Assembly: GCF_018130955.1 (NCBI RefSeq)
Contig: NZ_JAFCJM010000067.1
Location: 1-37,667, forward strand
Length of the DNA stretch: 37,667 nt
Direction: 5' to 3'
Source of the DNA: Bradyrhizobium liaoningense
GTDB taxonomy: Bacteria > Pseudomonadota > Alphaproteobacteria > Rhizobiales > Xanthobacteraceae
The notes beneath the pieces were generated by a model. That model was given only the letters and a program-made list of their open reading frames with translations. It made no database searches and was not told the DNA's origin. Position numbers and translations under genes: made by a program. Below, one piece after another: positions 6,377 to 14,552 of the stretch (positions are counted from its first letter, which is position 1; each line of letters starts with the position of its first letter).

Positions 6377-8275
6377 TTACAACACCCGATTGCTCTCCTT
6401 CACCTTCTCCGCATCCAGATACACGCTTGAGCCCATCTCCTTGAACTTGGCGCTCATCTTCGCCATGCCGTCCTCGACGGTGCCCTGCATCGACATGCCC
6501 ACCGAGTTCGGGTCGTTCAGCGTCGCCGCATAATCCCGCACGTCCTGCGTGATCTTCATCGAGCAGAACTTTGGGCCGCACATCGAGCAGAAATGGGCGA
6601 CCTTGTGCGCTTCCTTCGGCAGGGTCTCGTCGTGGAAGTTCTTGGCGGTATCCGGATCGAGGCCGAGGTTGAACTGGTCGGTCCAGCGGAAGTCGAAACG
6701 GGCGCGGCTGAGCGCGTCGTCGCGGAGCTGGGCGGCCGGGTGGCCCTTGGCGAGATCGCTGGCATGGGCGGCGATCTTGTAGGTGATGACGCCGACCTTG
6801 ACGTCGTTGCGGTCGGGCAGGCCGAGATGCTCCTTCGGCGTCACGTAGCAGAGCATGGCGCAGCCGAACCAGCCGATCATGGCCGCACCGATGCCTGAGG
6901 TGATGTGGTCATAGCCCGGCGCGATGTCTGTGGTCAGCGGTCCAAGCGTGTAGAACGGCGCCTCGCCGCACTCCTTGAGTTGCTTGTCCATGTTGATCTT
7001 GATCTTGTGCATCGGCACGTGGCCGGGGCCTTCGATCATGACCTGGCAGCCCTTGTCCCACGCGATTTTTGTGAGCTCGCCGAGCGTCTCCAGTTCGGCG
7101 AATTGCGCGCGGTCGTTGGCATCTGCAATCGAGCCCGGCCGCAGGCCGTCGCCGAGCGAGAACGAGACGTCATACTTGCGCATGAGCTCGCAGATCTCGT
7201 CGAAATGCGTGTAGAGGAAGCTCTCCTTGTGATGCGCCAGGCACCACTTTGCCATGATCGAGCCGCCGCGGCTGACGATGCCGGTGACGCGGTTGGCGGT
7301 GAGGTGGATGTAGGGCAGGCGCACGCCGGCGTGGATGGTGAAATAGTCGACGCCCTGCTCGCACTGCTCGATCAGCGTATCCTTGTAGAGCTCCCAGGTC
7401 AGCTTCACGGGATCGCCGTTGCACTTCTCCAGCGCCTGGTAGATCGGCACGGTGCCGATCGGGACCGGCGAGTTGCGCAAAATCCATTCGCGGGTGGTGT
7501 GGATGTTGCGGCCCGTCGAGAGGTCCATCACGGTGTCGGCGCCCCAGCGGATCGCCCACACCATCTTCTCGACCTCCTCCTCGACCGACGAGGTCACCGC
7601 GGAGTTGCCGATATTGGCATTGATTTTGGTGAGGAAGTTGCGGCCGATGATCATCGGCTCGAGTTCGCTGTGATTGATGTTGCTCGGAATGATGGCGCGG
7701 CCGCGCGCGATCTCGGAGCGGACGAACTCCGGGGTGATGAAGGCGGGCACCGAAGCGCCAAAGCTCTCGCCATCGGCAAGGGCTGCTTCCGCGCGTTCGA
7801 GCTGCTCCTTGCGGCCGAGATTTTCGCGCGCCGCGACGTAGATCATCTCCTTGGTGATGATGCCGGCACGGGCGAATTCGAGCTGCGTGATCTTGTGGCC
7901 GTCGAGGCCGCGCAAGGGCTTGTGATAGGCGGAGAAGGCGCGCGCCGCGTTGTCGGCGGAGATGCTGCCATTGTCTTCCGGCTTGATCTGGCGGCCGTCA
8001 TACTCCTCGACGCCGCCACGCTCCAGCACCCAGGCCTTGCGGTTGCGCGCAAGGCCGGCATTGACGTCGATGGTGACGGAGGGGTCGGTGTAGGGACCTG
8101 ACGTGTCGTAGACCGGCAGGTTCGGTTCGCCCGCGCCCTCCGAGAGGATGATCTCCCGCAGCGGCACGCGCAGGTCAGGCGCAGCCTCGGGCGTGGCAAA
8201 GATTTTTCGCGAGGAGGCCAGCGGGCCGGTCGTGACGGCGGGGACGGTCTTTTCGGGGTTGGAGCGGATGTTCAT
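6377..8275 (-). CDS. thiC: Phosphomethylpyrimidine synthase ThiC
   Basis: This is 632 residues, normal for bacterial ThiC. The enzyme is a radical-SAM type [4Fe-4S] protein that rearranges aminoimidazole ribotide to HMP-phosphate, the pyrimidine precursor of thiamine. The cluster motif CSMCGPKFC is at 563-571 (C563, C566, C571). Other family blocks are NINHSELEPMIIGRNF, SFSLGDGLRPGSIADAND, EGPGHVPMHKI and GPLTTDIAPGYDHI. The start is ATG 8275 with GGAGGA upstream; 15 further in-frame codons upstream have no such site. It is the last gene of the thi operon and is separated from thiE by 177 bases containing a repeat. Confidence 0.97.
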   Translation of the reverse strand: MNIRSNPEKTVPAVTTGPLASSRKIFATPEAAPDLRVPLREIILSEGAGEPNLPVYDTSGPYTDPSVTIDVNAGLARNRKAWVLERGGVEEYDGRQIKPEDNGSISADNAARAFSAYHKPLRGLDGHKITQLEFARAGIITKEMIYVAARENLGRKEQLERAEAALADGESFGASVPAFITPEFVRSEIARGRAIIPSNINHSELEPMIIGRNFLTKINANIGNSAVTSSVEEEVEKMVWAIRWGADTVMDLSTGRNIHTTREWILRNSPVPIGTVPIYQALEKCNGDPVKLTWELYKDTLIEQCEQGVDYFTIHAGVRLPYIHLTANRVTGIVSRGGSIMAKWCLAHHKESFLYTHFDEICELMRKYDVSFSLGDGLRPGSIADANDRAQFAELETLGELTKIAWDKGCQVMIEGPGHVPMHKIKINMDKQLKECGEAPFYTLGPLTTDIAPGYDHITSGIGAAMIGWFGCAMLCYVTPKEHLGLPDRNDVKVGVITYKIAAHASDLAKGHPAAQLRDDALSRARFDFRWTDQFNLGLDPDTAKNFHDETLPKEAHKVAHFCSMCGPKFCSMKITQDVRDYAATLNDPNSVGMSMQGTVEDGMAKMSAKFKEMGSSVYLDAEKVKESNRVL

Positions 8276-8314
8276 GGGATTCCTCCGTTTAATTCGTATG
8301 CGCGCTGTTGCTCT

Positions 8315-8430
8315 CGTCATCCTGAGGTGCGCGCCGTGCGGTGGAACCGCAGGGCGCGCCTCGAAGGGTGAACGAGCCGGGCCGTCGCCCTTCGAGGGCC
8401 GCTGAAGAAGCGGCCACCTCAGGGTGACGG
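8315..8430. repeat. cgtcatcctgagg palindromic repeat between thiE and thiC
   Basis: The left end CGTCATCCTGAGGTG pairs with the right end CACCTCAGGGTGACGG, with inner inverted segments (gcgcgcc and cttcgaggg types). It fills most of the thiE-thiC gap in the transcribed strand and would form a large hairpin in the operon mRNA. Confidence 0.85.
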
Positions 8431-8452
8431 GACGAAGAGGGGACGACCTGCA

Positions 8453-9079
8453 TCACGCGGCCTCCTTGGCGAGGCCGAGCCATTGCCGCACCCGCGCGTC
8501 GGGGTCGGCGTTTTGGGTGACGTCGGAGACCACCGCGATGGAATCGGCACCGGCGGCAAAGATCTCCGCGGCGTGCTCGAACTTGATGCCGCCGATCGCG
8601 ACCAGCGGAATGTTGCCGATGCGCTTCTTCCATTCCGTGATCTTTGGAATGCCCTGCGGGGCGAAGCGCATCGACTTGAGCGTGGTGAAGAAGATCGGGC
8701 CGAGCGCGACGTAATCGGGATTCGCCGCAAGTGCAGTCTCAAGCTCCGCATCGTCATGGGTGGAGATGCCAAGCGTCAGGCCGGCCTCGCGGATGGCTTT
8801 CAGGTCGGCGTCGACGAGGTCTTCCTGGCCGAGATGCAGGTGCTTTGCGCCGGCGACGATCGCCGCGCGCCAATAGTCGTTGACGACGACCTTGGCCTGC
8901 GTGCCCTGGACGGCGGCGAGCGCGTCGGCGACGATTTGCAGTGCTTCGGCGTCGTTCAAATCTTTCGCGCGCAACTGGATCGTGCCGACGCCGAGCTTGG
9001 CGAGGCGCGCGACCCAGTCGACGGTGTCGACGACGGCGTAGAACGGATCAGGATACGCGTGGCGATCAGGATACGGCAT
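8453..9079 (-). CDS. thiE: Thiamine phosphate synthase ThiE
   Basis: From ATG 9079 the protein is 208 residues. It couples HMP-pyrophosphate with thiazole phosphate to give thiamine phosphate. Visible TIM-barrel motifs are TIQLRAKDL, VVNDYWRAAIVAGAKHLHLGQEDL (phosphate-binding start), GISTHDDAE, YVALGPIF and PLVAIGGI. A longer frame to 9097 adds six residues within thiG. The chosen ATG overlaps the last 14 bases of thiG, and no independent ribosome site is visible, so translation is probably coupled to thiG. Confidence 0.93.
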   Translation of the reverse strand: MPYPDRHAYPDPFYAVVDTVDWVARLAKLGVGTIQLRAKDLNDAEALQIVADALAAVQGTQAKVVVNDYWRAAIVAGAKHLHLGQEDLVDADLKAIREAGLTLGISTHDDAELETALAANPDYVALGPIFFTTLKSMRFAPQGIPKITEWKKRIGNIPLVAIGGIKFEHAAEIFAAGADSIAVVSDVTQNADPDARVRQWLGLAKEAA

Positions 9080-9848
9080 GCCAGAACGGGGTCCCAACGA
9101 CAGGGGTTGAGGGGGAGGCGAAGTCGCGGGCTTCCATCAGCCCGGCCTCGCAAGCGGTACGGCCCGCCTCGACGCCGAGGCGGAAGGCGTTAGCCATGGC
9201 GACGGGATCTGCGGCCTTGGCGATCGCGGTGTTGAGCAGCACGGCGTCGTAGCCGAGCTCCAGCGCCTGTGCCGCGTGCGAGGGCGCGCCGAGACCGGCA
9301 TCGACCACGAGCGTGATGTCGGGCAGGCGCTCGCGCAGCAGTTTGAGCGCGTCGCGGTTGGTGATGCCTTTTGCGCTGCCGATCGGCGCGGCCCAGGGCA
9401 TCACGACCTTGCAGCCGGCATCGACGAGGCGCGTCGCGACCGAGAGGTCCTCGGTGCAATAGGGGAAGACCTCAAAGCCGTCCTTGATCAAAATGGTCGC
9501 GGCTTCGACCAGGCCGACGACGTCGGGCTGCAGCGTGTCGTTGTCGGCGATGACCTCGAGCTTGATCCACGACGTGCCGAACAATTCGCGCGCGAGCTTT
9601 GCGGTGGTTACCGCCTCGCGCACGCTGCGGCAGCCGGCGGTGTTCGGCAGCACGGTGACGTCGAGCTCGCGGATCAGGTTCCAGAACGCGTCTCCGGTCT
9701 TGCCGCCGGCCGCCTCGCGGCGCAGCGACACCGTGACGATGCTCGACCCCGAGGCGCGGATCGCCGCCTGCATGATCGCCGGCGAAGGATAGAGCGCGCT
9801 GCCGATCAGCAGGCGCGAGGGGAAGGTTTTGCCGTAGAAGGTCACCAT
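9066..9848 (-). CDS. thiG: Thiazole synthase ThiG
   Basis: At 260 residues this is the full family length. ThiG forms the thiazole phosphate ring from DXP, dehydroglycine and the ThiS thiocarboxylate. The Schiff-base lysine is K96 in WIKLEVI. Also present are GTSWIKLEVIADNDTL, YCTEDLSVATRLVDAGC, MPWAAPIGSAKGI and VVDAGLGAPSHAAQALELG. Start ATG 9848 uses a GGAGG ribosome site formed by the Gly-Gly codons and stop region of thiS, four bases upstream. Its end overlaps thiE. Confidence 0.96.
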   Translation of the reverse strand: MVTFYGKTFPSRLLIGSALYPSPAIMQAAIRASGSSIVTVSLRREAAGGKTGDAFWNLIRELDVTVLPNTAGCRSVREAVTTAKLARELFGTSWIKLEVIADNDTLQPDVVGLVEAATILIKDGFEVFPYCTEDLSVATRLVDAGCKVVMPWAAPIGSAKGITNRDALKLLRERLPDITLVVDAGLGAPSHAAQALELGYDAVLLNTAIAKAADPVAMANAFRLGVEAGRTACEAGLMEARDFASPSTPVVGTPFWHAVS

Positions 9849-9852
9849 TGCA

Positions 9853-10050
9853 TCAACCTCCCTGTCGCGGCGTGATGATCTCGATTTCGTCGCCGGCCTT
9901 CAACGTCGTCTCGGCCCAGCGGCTTTTCGGCACCACGTCGTAATTGACGGCGATCGCGAAATGCGTGCCCTCGTAATCGAGCTCGCTCAAGAGCGCGCCG
10001 ACGCTCAAAGCACTGATCTCGCGTTGCTCGCCGTTGACGATCACGCGCAT
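9853..10050 (-). CDS. thiS: Sulfur carrier protein ThiS
   Basis: This encodes 65 residues of ubiquitin-like fold ending in the diagnostic Gly-Gly (PRQGG). That end is adenylated and converted to a thiocarboxylate that donates sulfur to ThiG. VNGEQREI at the start and AGDEIEIITP before the tail are typical. It overlaps thiO by 10 bases (start 10050, thiO stop at 10041) and is 4 bases from thiG. No thiF homologue is present in the window, so the activating enzyme is encoded elsewhere. Confidence 0.95.
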   Translation of the reverse strand: MRVIVNGEQREISALSVGALLSELDYEGTHFAIAVNYDVVPKSRWAETTLKAGDEIEIITPRQGG

Positions 10051-11066
10051 TGCATCACCTCATTGTCGATCTGGCCGCGCTCGACATAGGCGAGCGTCAG
10101 CTCGGCGAGCGCCGGTGCGATCAGAAAACCGTGGCGGTAGAGCCCGTTCACGCTGATCCTGCTGCCGCGAATGCCGATGCGCGGCAGATTGTCGGGGAAG
10201 GCGGGCCTCAAGCCCGAGCCGAATTCGAGGATGCGGGCCTCGCCGAAGGCAGGATGCACCGTATAGGCGGCGCCCAAGAGCTCCAGCGCGGAGCGGACGC
10301 TGACGCCGGTGTCCTCGGCCTCGATCGAGGTCGCGCCGAGCATGAAGAGGTTGTCCTCGCGCGGGATCACGTAGAGCGGCCAGCGCGGATGGATGAGCCG
10401 CACGGGGCGCGCGAGCTGCACTTCGCTCGTCTCGATCAGGATCATCTCGCCCTTGACGCCGCGCAGCTCCGGCTGCTCGTCGCGCGCGGACAGGCCACGG
10501 CAGTCGATCACGATGCTTTTGGGATTAAGGTCTGCGAGATCCTTTGCGGTGACATCGCTACCAAACTTGATGGTGCCGCCGGCGGCGCGGATGCGCTCGT
10601 GCAGCTTTGGCAGCACGCGGCGCGGTTCGACATGGCCCTCGGCCGGGAAGAACAGCGCGTCGCGGAAGCGGCCCTCCAGCGACGGCTCGAGCTGCGCGAG
10701 GCCGGCCGCATCGAGCCGCTGATGGCCCTCGGTCATCCTCGCAAAGCGCTCGAAATCATTGCGCTCGCGGGCATGGGCCACGACGAGGGAGCCGTTGAAC
10801 GGCGTATCCGGCAGTTCGCGCCGCCAGATGTCGAGCGAGCGCTCGCCGAGCCGGCTGATGATGGGTTCGGCGACCTCGGCCTCGCAATAAGGCGCGAGCA
10901 TGCCGCCGGCCCAGTGGCTGGTGGCGTCCGTCATACCGGCGTCGCTGCGCTCGTGCAGCGTGACGGCGTGGCCGGCCTGAGCGAACAAAAGCGCCTGCCA
11001 GGCGCCTGCAATGCCTGCGCCGATGATGGATATCGCGGAATCCGGTCGTTTTGTCGTCTGGTACAT
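10041..11066 (-). CDS. thiO: Glycine oxidase ThiO (FAD-dependent)
   Basis: This is 341 residues. ThiO oxidises glycine to the dehydroglycine used by ThiG. The dinucleotide-binding motif GAGIAG is at 16-21 in IISIIGAG-type context, followed by an ER motif (HERSDAG) at the end of the second strand. SHWAGGMLAPYCEAE is the typical ThiO substrate-side segment. FGSGLRPAFPDNLPRIG and a late GLYRHGFLIAPALAE are the DAO-family C-terminal signatures. ATG 11066 is preceded by AAGGGA inside the riboswitch 3' arm. It is the first gene of the thi operon. Confidence 0.94.
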   Translation of the reverse strand: MYQTTKRPDSAISIIGAGIAGAWQALLFAQAGHAVTLHERSDAGMTDATSHWAGGMLAPYCEAEVAEPIISRLGERSLDIWRRELPDTPFNGSLVVAHARERNDFERFARMTEGHQRLDAAGLAQLEPSLEGRFRDALFFPAEGHVEPRRVLPKLHERIRAAGGTIKFGSDVTAKDLADLNPKSIVIDCRGLSARDEQPELRGVKGEMILIETSEVQLARPVRLIHPRWPLYVIPREDNLFMLGATSIEAEDTGVSVRSALELLGAAYTVHPAFGEARILEFGSGLRPAFPDNLPRIGIRGSRISVNGLYRHGFLIAPALAELTLAYVERGQIDNEVMQCA

Positions 11067-11070
11067 CCCT

Positions 11071-11180
11071 GTCCCTTCGCCGGCATGACCCGGATCAGGT
11101 TCAAAGGGTCACCGCGGTCCTGGGCCTTCTGACCCATTTAGCGGTATCTCAGCTCCTCCTCGGAGCACCCCTCGGAACGG
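11071..11180 (-). promoter_or_regulatory. TPP riboswitch (THI box)
   Basis: On the minus strand GGGGTGCTCC, GGAGCTGAGATACCGC, ACCCTTTGAACCTGATCCGG and GTCATGCCGGCGAAGGGA appear in the canonical THI-element order. The 5' GTTCC (near 11180) can pair with the 3' GGGAC (near 11072) to make P1. The 3' arm carries the AAGGGA ribosome site of thiO, so TPP binding would close P1 over that site and block translation. The mode of control is inferred from this arrangement. Confidence 0.96.
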
Positions 11181-11184
11181 CTCT

Positions 11185-11212
11185 AATGTATGCCAGTGGC
11201 GGGATGTGTCAA
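11185..11212 (-). promoter_or_regulatory. Sigma70-type promoter of the thiamine operon
   Basis: The -35 box is TTGACA (11212-11207), a perfect consensus. The spacer is 16 bases and the -10 box is TACATT (11190-11185). The expected start site falls within a few bases of the riboswitch 5' end, which strongly supports the call. Confidence 0.8.
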
Positions 11213-11222
11213 CGCATCTCAC

Positions 11223-11306
11223 CGTCATTCCGGGATGGTGCATGAGCGCCAGACCCGGAATCCTTGGATTCCGGGTTCGATGCTGACGCATCGCCCCGGG
11301 ATGACA
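11223..11306. repeat. cgtcattccggg palindromic repeat
   Basis: The left end CGTCATTCCGGGATGG and the right end CATCGCCCCGGGATGACAG are inverted, and an inner pair CCCGGAATCC and GGATTCCGGG is perfect. A relative is at 35486-35595. It sits between the thi promoter and the 3' end of the lytic transglycosylase gene and may act as its terminator. Confidence 0.85.
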
Positions 11307-11307
11307 G

Positions 11308-11841
11308 TTAGTGGGGAACCTGCGCCCGCGCGTTCCGCACCCTCTGCGCCAGCTTTTTCCGCGGTGGCGCGCCAAACGCCGACACCGGATTGCCGTTGGG
11401 CTCGAGCCAGGACTGGTTCAAATCGCCCTGCTGGGCGATCTCCTGACGCTGGCGCTTTGCAACGTAGTAATAGCCGCCCGCATAATAACGAATGGCACGG
11501 TTGTGATCGCCGTTCGCGGCGTGGTAGGCGCCGGCGAGATACTTCACGCCGTAGGTGAGGTTGGTGGCGGGATCGCGCAGGCCGGCGGCATCGCCGGTGT
11601 AGCCGAGGCCGCGGGCGGTCGCGAGCTTGATCTGCATCAGCCCGATGGTGCCGCCACGGCCGACGAGATGCGGCTGATAGCGGCTCTCGCGCATGATGAC
11701 GCGGTGCACCAGCGCTTCCGGCACGCCGTTGGCGCGCGCCTGCGCGGCCGCCATTTCGGCATATTCGGTTTCGCCGGCGATTGCGGATTGCGGCAACACC
11801 ACAACGGCCGCGAGCGCGGCAACAACAACTAAAGTTTTCAT
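11308..11841 (-). CDS. Lytic transglycosylase, SLT domain
   Basis: From ATG 11841 this is 177 residues; an upstream in-frame start at 11874 would spoil the signal peptide. Residues 1-23 are a Sec signal (MKTLVVVAALAAVVVLPQSAIAG). The SLT domain follows, with catalytic Glu E52 in MRESRYQP, GLMQIKLATARGLGY from residue 67, NLTYGVKYLAGAYHAANGD, and AIRYYAGGYYY. These are the ES, GLMQ and AYN-like blocks of family 1 transglycosylases, which cleave peptidoglycan glycan strands in the periplasm. The C-terminal tail is basic. Confidence 0.9.
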   Translation of the reverse strand: MKTLVVVAALAAVVVLPQSAIAGETEYAEMAAAQARANGVPEALVHRVIMRESRYQPHLVGRGGTIGLMQIKLATARGLGYTGDAAGLRDPATNLTYGVKYLAGAYHAANGDHNRAIRYYAGGYYYVAKRQRQEIAQQGDLNQSWLEPNGNPVSAFGAPPRKKLAQRVRNARAQVPH

Positions 11842-12078
11842 AACAACATCTCTCGATCTCTGAGTGACCTGCACCCGGCCGCGTTAGGCCTCCAGAAGAC
11901 GGCGATGATGTGGCCAAACGCCGCCGCCAGCGATTTTGCGGCGCGGTCGTCGCGTTTGCGACTCAAAGCCCTCGTAGAGTTCGCGCAAGCGATCCGAGCG
12001 CGCTCGCGGCAGCAGGTCTGTCCATTCGCGCTTGGAGCAAAAAGCGACTATGAGAAAGCCGCTACTCGGGAGGGTGCC

Positions 12079-12294
12079 ATGACAAGATCAGACTTCACAG
12101 GATCAGACATCGGCGAAATCCCCAAGCAGAACCCGTGCGCACAATGCGGCACGCCGATCCCGCATCCCGACTGGATCGAGCCGGGCGTGGGACGCATCTC
12201 CTATCTCTGGAAATGCCACGCCTGCGGCTATCGCTTCGAGGCGATCGCGATCTTCGATCACGCCGCCGCCGAGCACCAGCCGCTCGCAGCTTAA
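12079..12294 (+). CDS. Small zinc-ribbon protein
   Basis: This encodes 71 residues from ATG 12079, chosen for the strong GGGAGGG site in front; the same frame is open further upstream without one. Two CxxC knuckles, CAQCG and CHACGYRFE, are spaced about 30 residues apart and can bind one zinc ion. Such proteins may bind nucleic acid or proteins. Similar short proteins are frequent in Bradyrhizobium, with no known function. It is divergent from the transglycosylase gene; the 237-base gap shows no clear promoter motif. The stop lies in a TTAATTAA palindrome at the convergent junction with the kinase gene. Confidence 0.75.
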   Translation: MTRSDFTGSDIGEIPKQNPCAQCGTPIPHPDWIEPGVGRISYLWKCHACGYRFEAIAIFDHAAAEHQPLAA

Positions 12295-12301
12295 TTAAGC
12301 C

Positions 12302-13630
12302 TCACGCCGCGAGCCGCGGCTGCTGCCAGACCGGCAGCTGCATGCGCACGATCAATCCGTGGGGCTTGCGGTCATGCAGCGACAGCTCGCCGCCATGGGC
12401 GAGCGCGATCGCGCGCGCGATCGACAGGCCAAGGCCGAAGCCGGCGGTGTCGTCCATGTTGCGCGCGTCGTCGCCGCGCACGAACGGCTCCAGCATCTCC
12501 CCCTTGCGCGCGTCCGAAATGCCGGGCCCGTCATCCTCGACGTCGATCGTGAGCTTTGTGCCCTGGACGTCGAGGCGGATCGTCACCTCGGCGCCGAAAC
12601 GCACCGCGTTCTCCACGAGGTTGGTGATGCCGCGATGCAGATCGTCGGGCCGCGCGGCGGCGGTCGCCTGCGCCGGGCCCTCATAATGCACGGTGTGGCC
12701 CATGTCGGCGAACTGGTCGGCGATCAGTTGCAGCGTGCTCGCGATGTCGACCAGCGTCACGGCCTCGACCTTGCGGTCGTTGCGCAAGAGCGACAGCACC
12801 GATTCCAGCATCGTGCGCATCTGGTCGAGGTCGATCAGCATGCGCTTGCGGTTGGTCTCGTCCTCGATGAACTCGGCGCGCAGCCGCAGCCGCGTGATCG
12901 GCGTGCGCAAATCGTGGCTGATCGCCGCCAGCATCTTGGTGCGGTCCGACATCAGCCGCGCGATCCGCTCCTGCATGCGGTTGAGCGCGCGCGCGACCGC
13001 GCGGATCTCCTCCGGCCCGCGCTCCGGCAGCGGTTCGGCGGTGCCGTCGAGGCTGAAACCTTCGGCGGCCCTGGCAAAGGACGACAGCGGTTTTGCGAGC
13101 GCGTAGGCCGCCCACAGGCCCAGGAGCGTGACGCTGATCAGCGCAAACAGCAGCGTCATCATCCACGGCCCGCCCCAGAATCGCGGCGGGCGCGGGCCCG
13201 GATCAACGCGGCCCGCGATCATGCTGCCGTCGGGCAGCGTGATGCCGGCGCGATGAACCTCGCCGTTCGGCGCGAGTGCTGCGACCTTGTACTGATGGCC
13301 GAGATGCCGGCGGATGCCGTGCAGGTGCTGGCCCTCGGTCTCCTCGATCACCGGCGCAGCGCCGGGCGCGAGCTCCTCGATCTCGAGGTTTTGGAAGGCG
13401 CGCCTCACGTCGGCGATCAGCCGCGTCCGCTCGCCTGCGTCGGCGCTGCCGAGCAGGAGCGCGGCGTTCGCCAGCTGGTGCGCGCTGTCCGGCGGCGGGT
13501 CGGCGCGATCCGGCCGGCTGATCAGGAAGCTCAAGGTGAGGATCAGATGCAGCGCGACGATCGACGCCACGACGAGGGCGGCGATCTGCCCGCCGATGCC
13601 CTTGAGGTGGAAGAACCCGAACAGCCTCAT
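12302..13630 (-). CDS. Sensor histidine kinase, EnvZ type
   Basis: This has 442 residues from ATG 13630, one base after the regulator stop. A GTG start three codons earlier is also possible. Membrane segments are at about 16-37 and 158-178 and enclose a periplasmic domain of about 120 residues rich in His (HLHGIRRHLGHQYK). HAMP linker, then the phosphorylated H239 in AAISHDLRTPITRLRLRAE, the N box NLVENAVRF (337-345), DDGPGI at 366-371, and GFGLGLSIA at 397-405. Together with the adjacent response regulator it forms a two-component system; the signal is unknown. The His-rich sensor might bind metal, which is a guess. Confidence 0.93.
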   Translation of the reverse strand: MRLFGFFHLKGIGGQIAALVVASIVALHLILTLSFLISRPDRADPPPDSAHQLANAALLLGSADAGERTRLIADVRRAFQNLEIEELAPGAAPVIEETEGQHLHGIRRHLGHQYKVAALAPNGEVHRAGITLPDGSMIAGRVDPGPRPPRFWGGPWMMTLLFALISVTLLGLWAAYALAKPLSSFARAAEGFSLDGTAEPLPERGPEEIRAVARALNRMQERIARLMSDRTKMLAAISHDLRTPITRLRLRAEFIEDETNRKRMLIDLDQMRTMLESVLSLLRNDRKVEAVTLVDIASTLQLIADQFADMGHTVHYEGPAQATAAARPDDLHRGITNLVENAVRFGAEVTIRLDVQGTKLTIDVEDDGPGISDARKGEMLEPFVRGDDARNMDDTAGFGLGLSIARAIALAHGGELSLHDRKPHGLIVRMQLPVWQQPRLAA

Positions 13631-13631
13631 G

Positions 13632-14372
13632 TCAGCCACTCAAGGATGTCGTCACCGCTTCGGTTCTCGGCGTGAACAGGTAGCCGCCGGAGCGCACCGT
13701 CTTGATGATGGTGGGATCCTGCGGGTTGGGCTCGATCTTGCGGCGGATGCGGCTCACCAGCACGTCGATCGAGCGCTCGAACGAGCCCGTGGCGCGGCCC
13801 TGCGTGAGGTCGAGCAGGCTGTCGCGCGACAGCACGCGGCCCGGCCGCTCGCAGAAGGTGCGGAGCAAGTCGAACTCGGCGCTGGTCACCGCGACGCGCG
13901 CGCCGTCCGGATTGCGCAATTCGCGCAGGCGCAGGTCGATGCGCCAGCCTTCGAAGGCGAGCGTGCTCGCGCCTTCGATCGAGCTTGCCGCATTGGCCGC
14001 CTGCTGGCGCCGCAGCACCGCGTTGATGCGCGCGAGCAGCTCGCGCGGGTTGAACGGTTTTGGCAAATAGTCGTCCGCGCCCATCTCGAGGCCGACGATG
14101 CGGTCGACGTCCTCGCCGCGCGCGGTCAGCATGATGATCGGCGTCTGGCTTTCCGCGCGCACCTTGCGGCACAGGCTCAAGCCGTCCTCGCCGGGCAGCA
14201 TGACGTCGAGGATAAGCAGGTCGACGCGCTGGTCGGCCATGGCACGCGCCATCTCGCGGCCGTCGCTGACGGCGGTGACGTTGCAGGCGTTGTTGCGCAG
14301 ATATTTCGCAATCAACGACCGGGTTTCGCGGTCGTCCTCGACGACCAGGATGTTGGGCGAGGGAATAGCCAT
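13632..14372 (-). CDS. OmpR/PhoB-family response regulator
   Basis: This is 246 residues from ATG 14372. The receiver domain has the acidic pair in VVEDD (11-15), phosphoacceptor D56 in LLILDVMLPGEDG, T83 in MLTARGED, and K105 in YLPKPF. The C-terminal winged helix includes LTSAEFDLL-like VTSAEFDLLRTF, PGRVLSRDSLLDL, RSIDVLVSRIRRKI and IIKTVRSGGYLF. It is the partner of the downstream kinase, with the stop one base before the kinase ATG. Its own promoter should lie in the divergent region 14373-14552, but I see no convincing boxes. Confidence 0.95.
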   Translation of the reverse strand: MAIPSPNILVVEDDRETRSLIAKYLRNNACNVTAVSDGREMARAMADQRVDLLILDVMLPGEDGLSLCRKVRAESQTPIIMLTARGEDVDRIVGLEMGADDYLPKPFNPRELLARINAVLRRQQAANAASSIEGASTLAFEGWRIDLRLRELRNPDGARVAVTSAEFDLLRTFCERPGRVLSRDSLLDLTQGRATGSFERSIDVLVSRIRRKIEPNPQDPTIIKTVRSGGYLFTPRTEAVTTSLSG

Positions 14373-14552
14373 GTGCTCTGTTTGTCGAAGATTCGGGCGA
14401 AACGGCGAAGATTTTTGTTTCCGTATGTTTCTGAGCGCCGCAAGAGCAACGTCCGGCAACAGCTGGAAAGGGCGTCGGCAAGGTCTCGTTAAGTCCGTTA
14501 ACCATACCGTGGCTTGGTCTCTCACGAAACCCCGCAAACCCACGGAGCCCAT

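Noticed and set aside
6905..8101. 398-codon plus-strand frame opposite thiC
   Set aside because: thiC is unmistakable on the minus strand; the antisense frame has no motif or ribosome site of note.
12359..13675. 438-codon plus-strand frame opposite the histidine kinase
   Set aside because: The kinase motifs on the minus strand are complete and in order; the antisense translation is low-complexity and His/Arg-rich.
14489..14505. TTAA and TTAACCAT as a CtrA site
   Set aside because: The half-sites are 5 bases apart rather than 7, and the match is no better than chance elsewhere.
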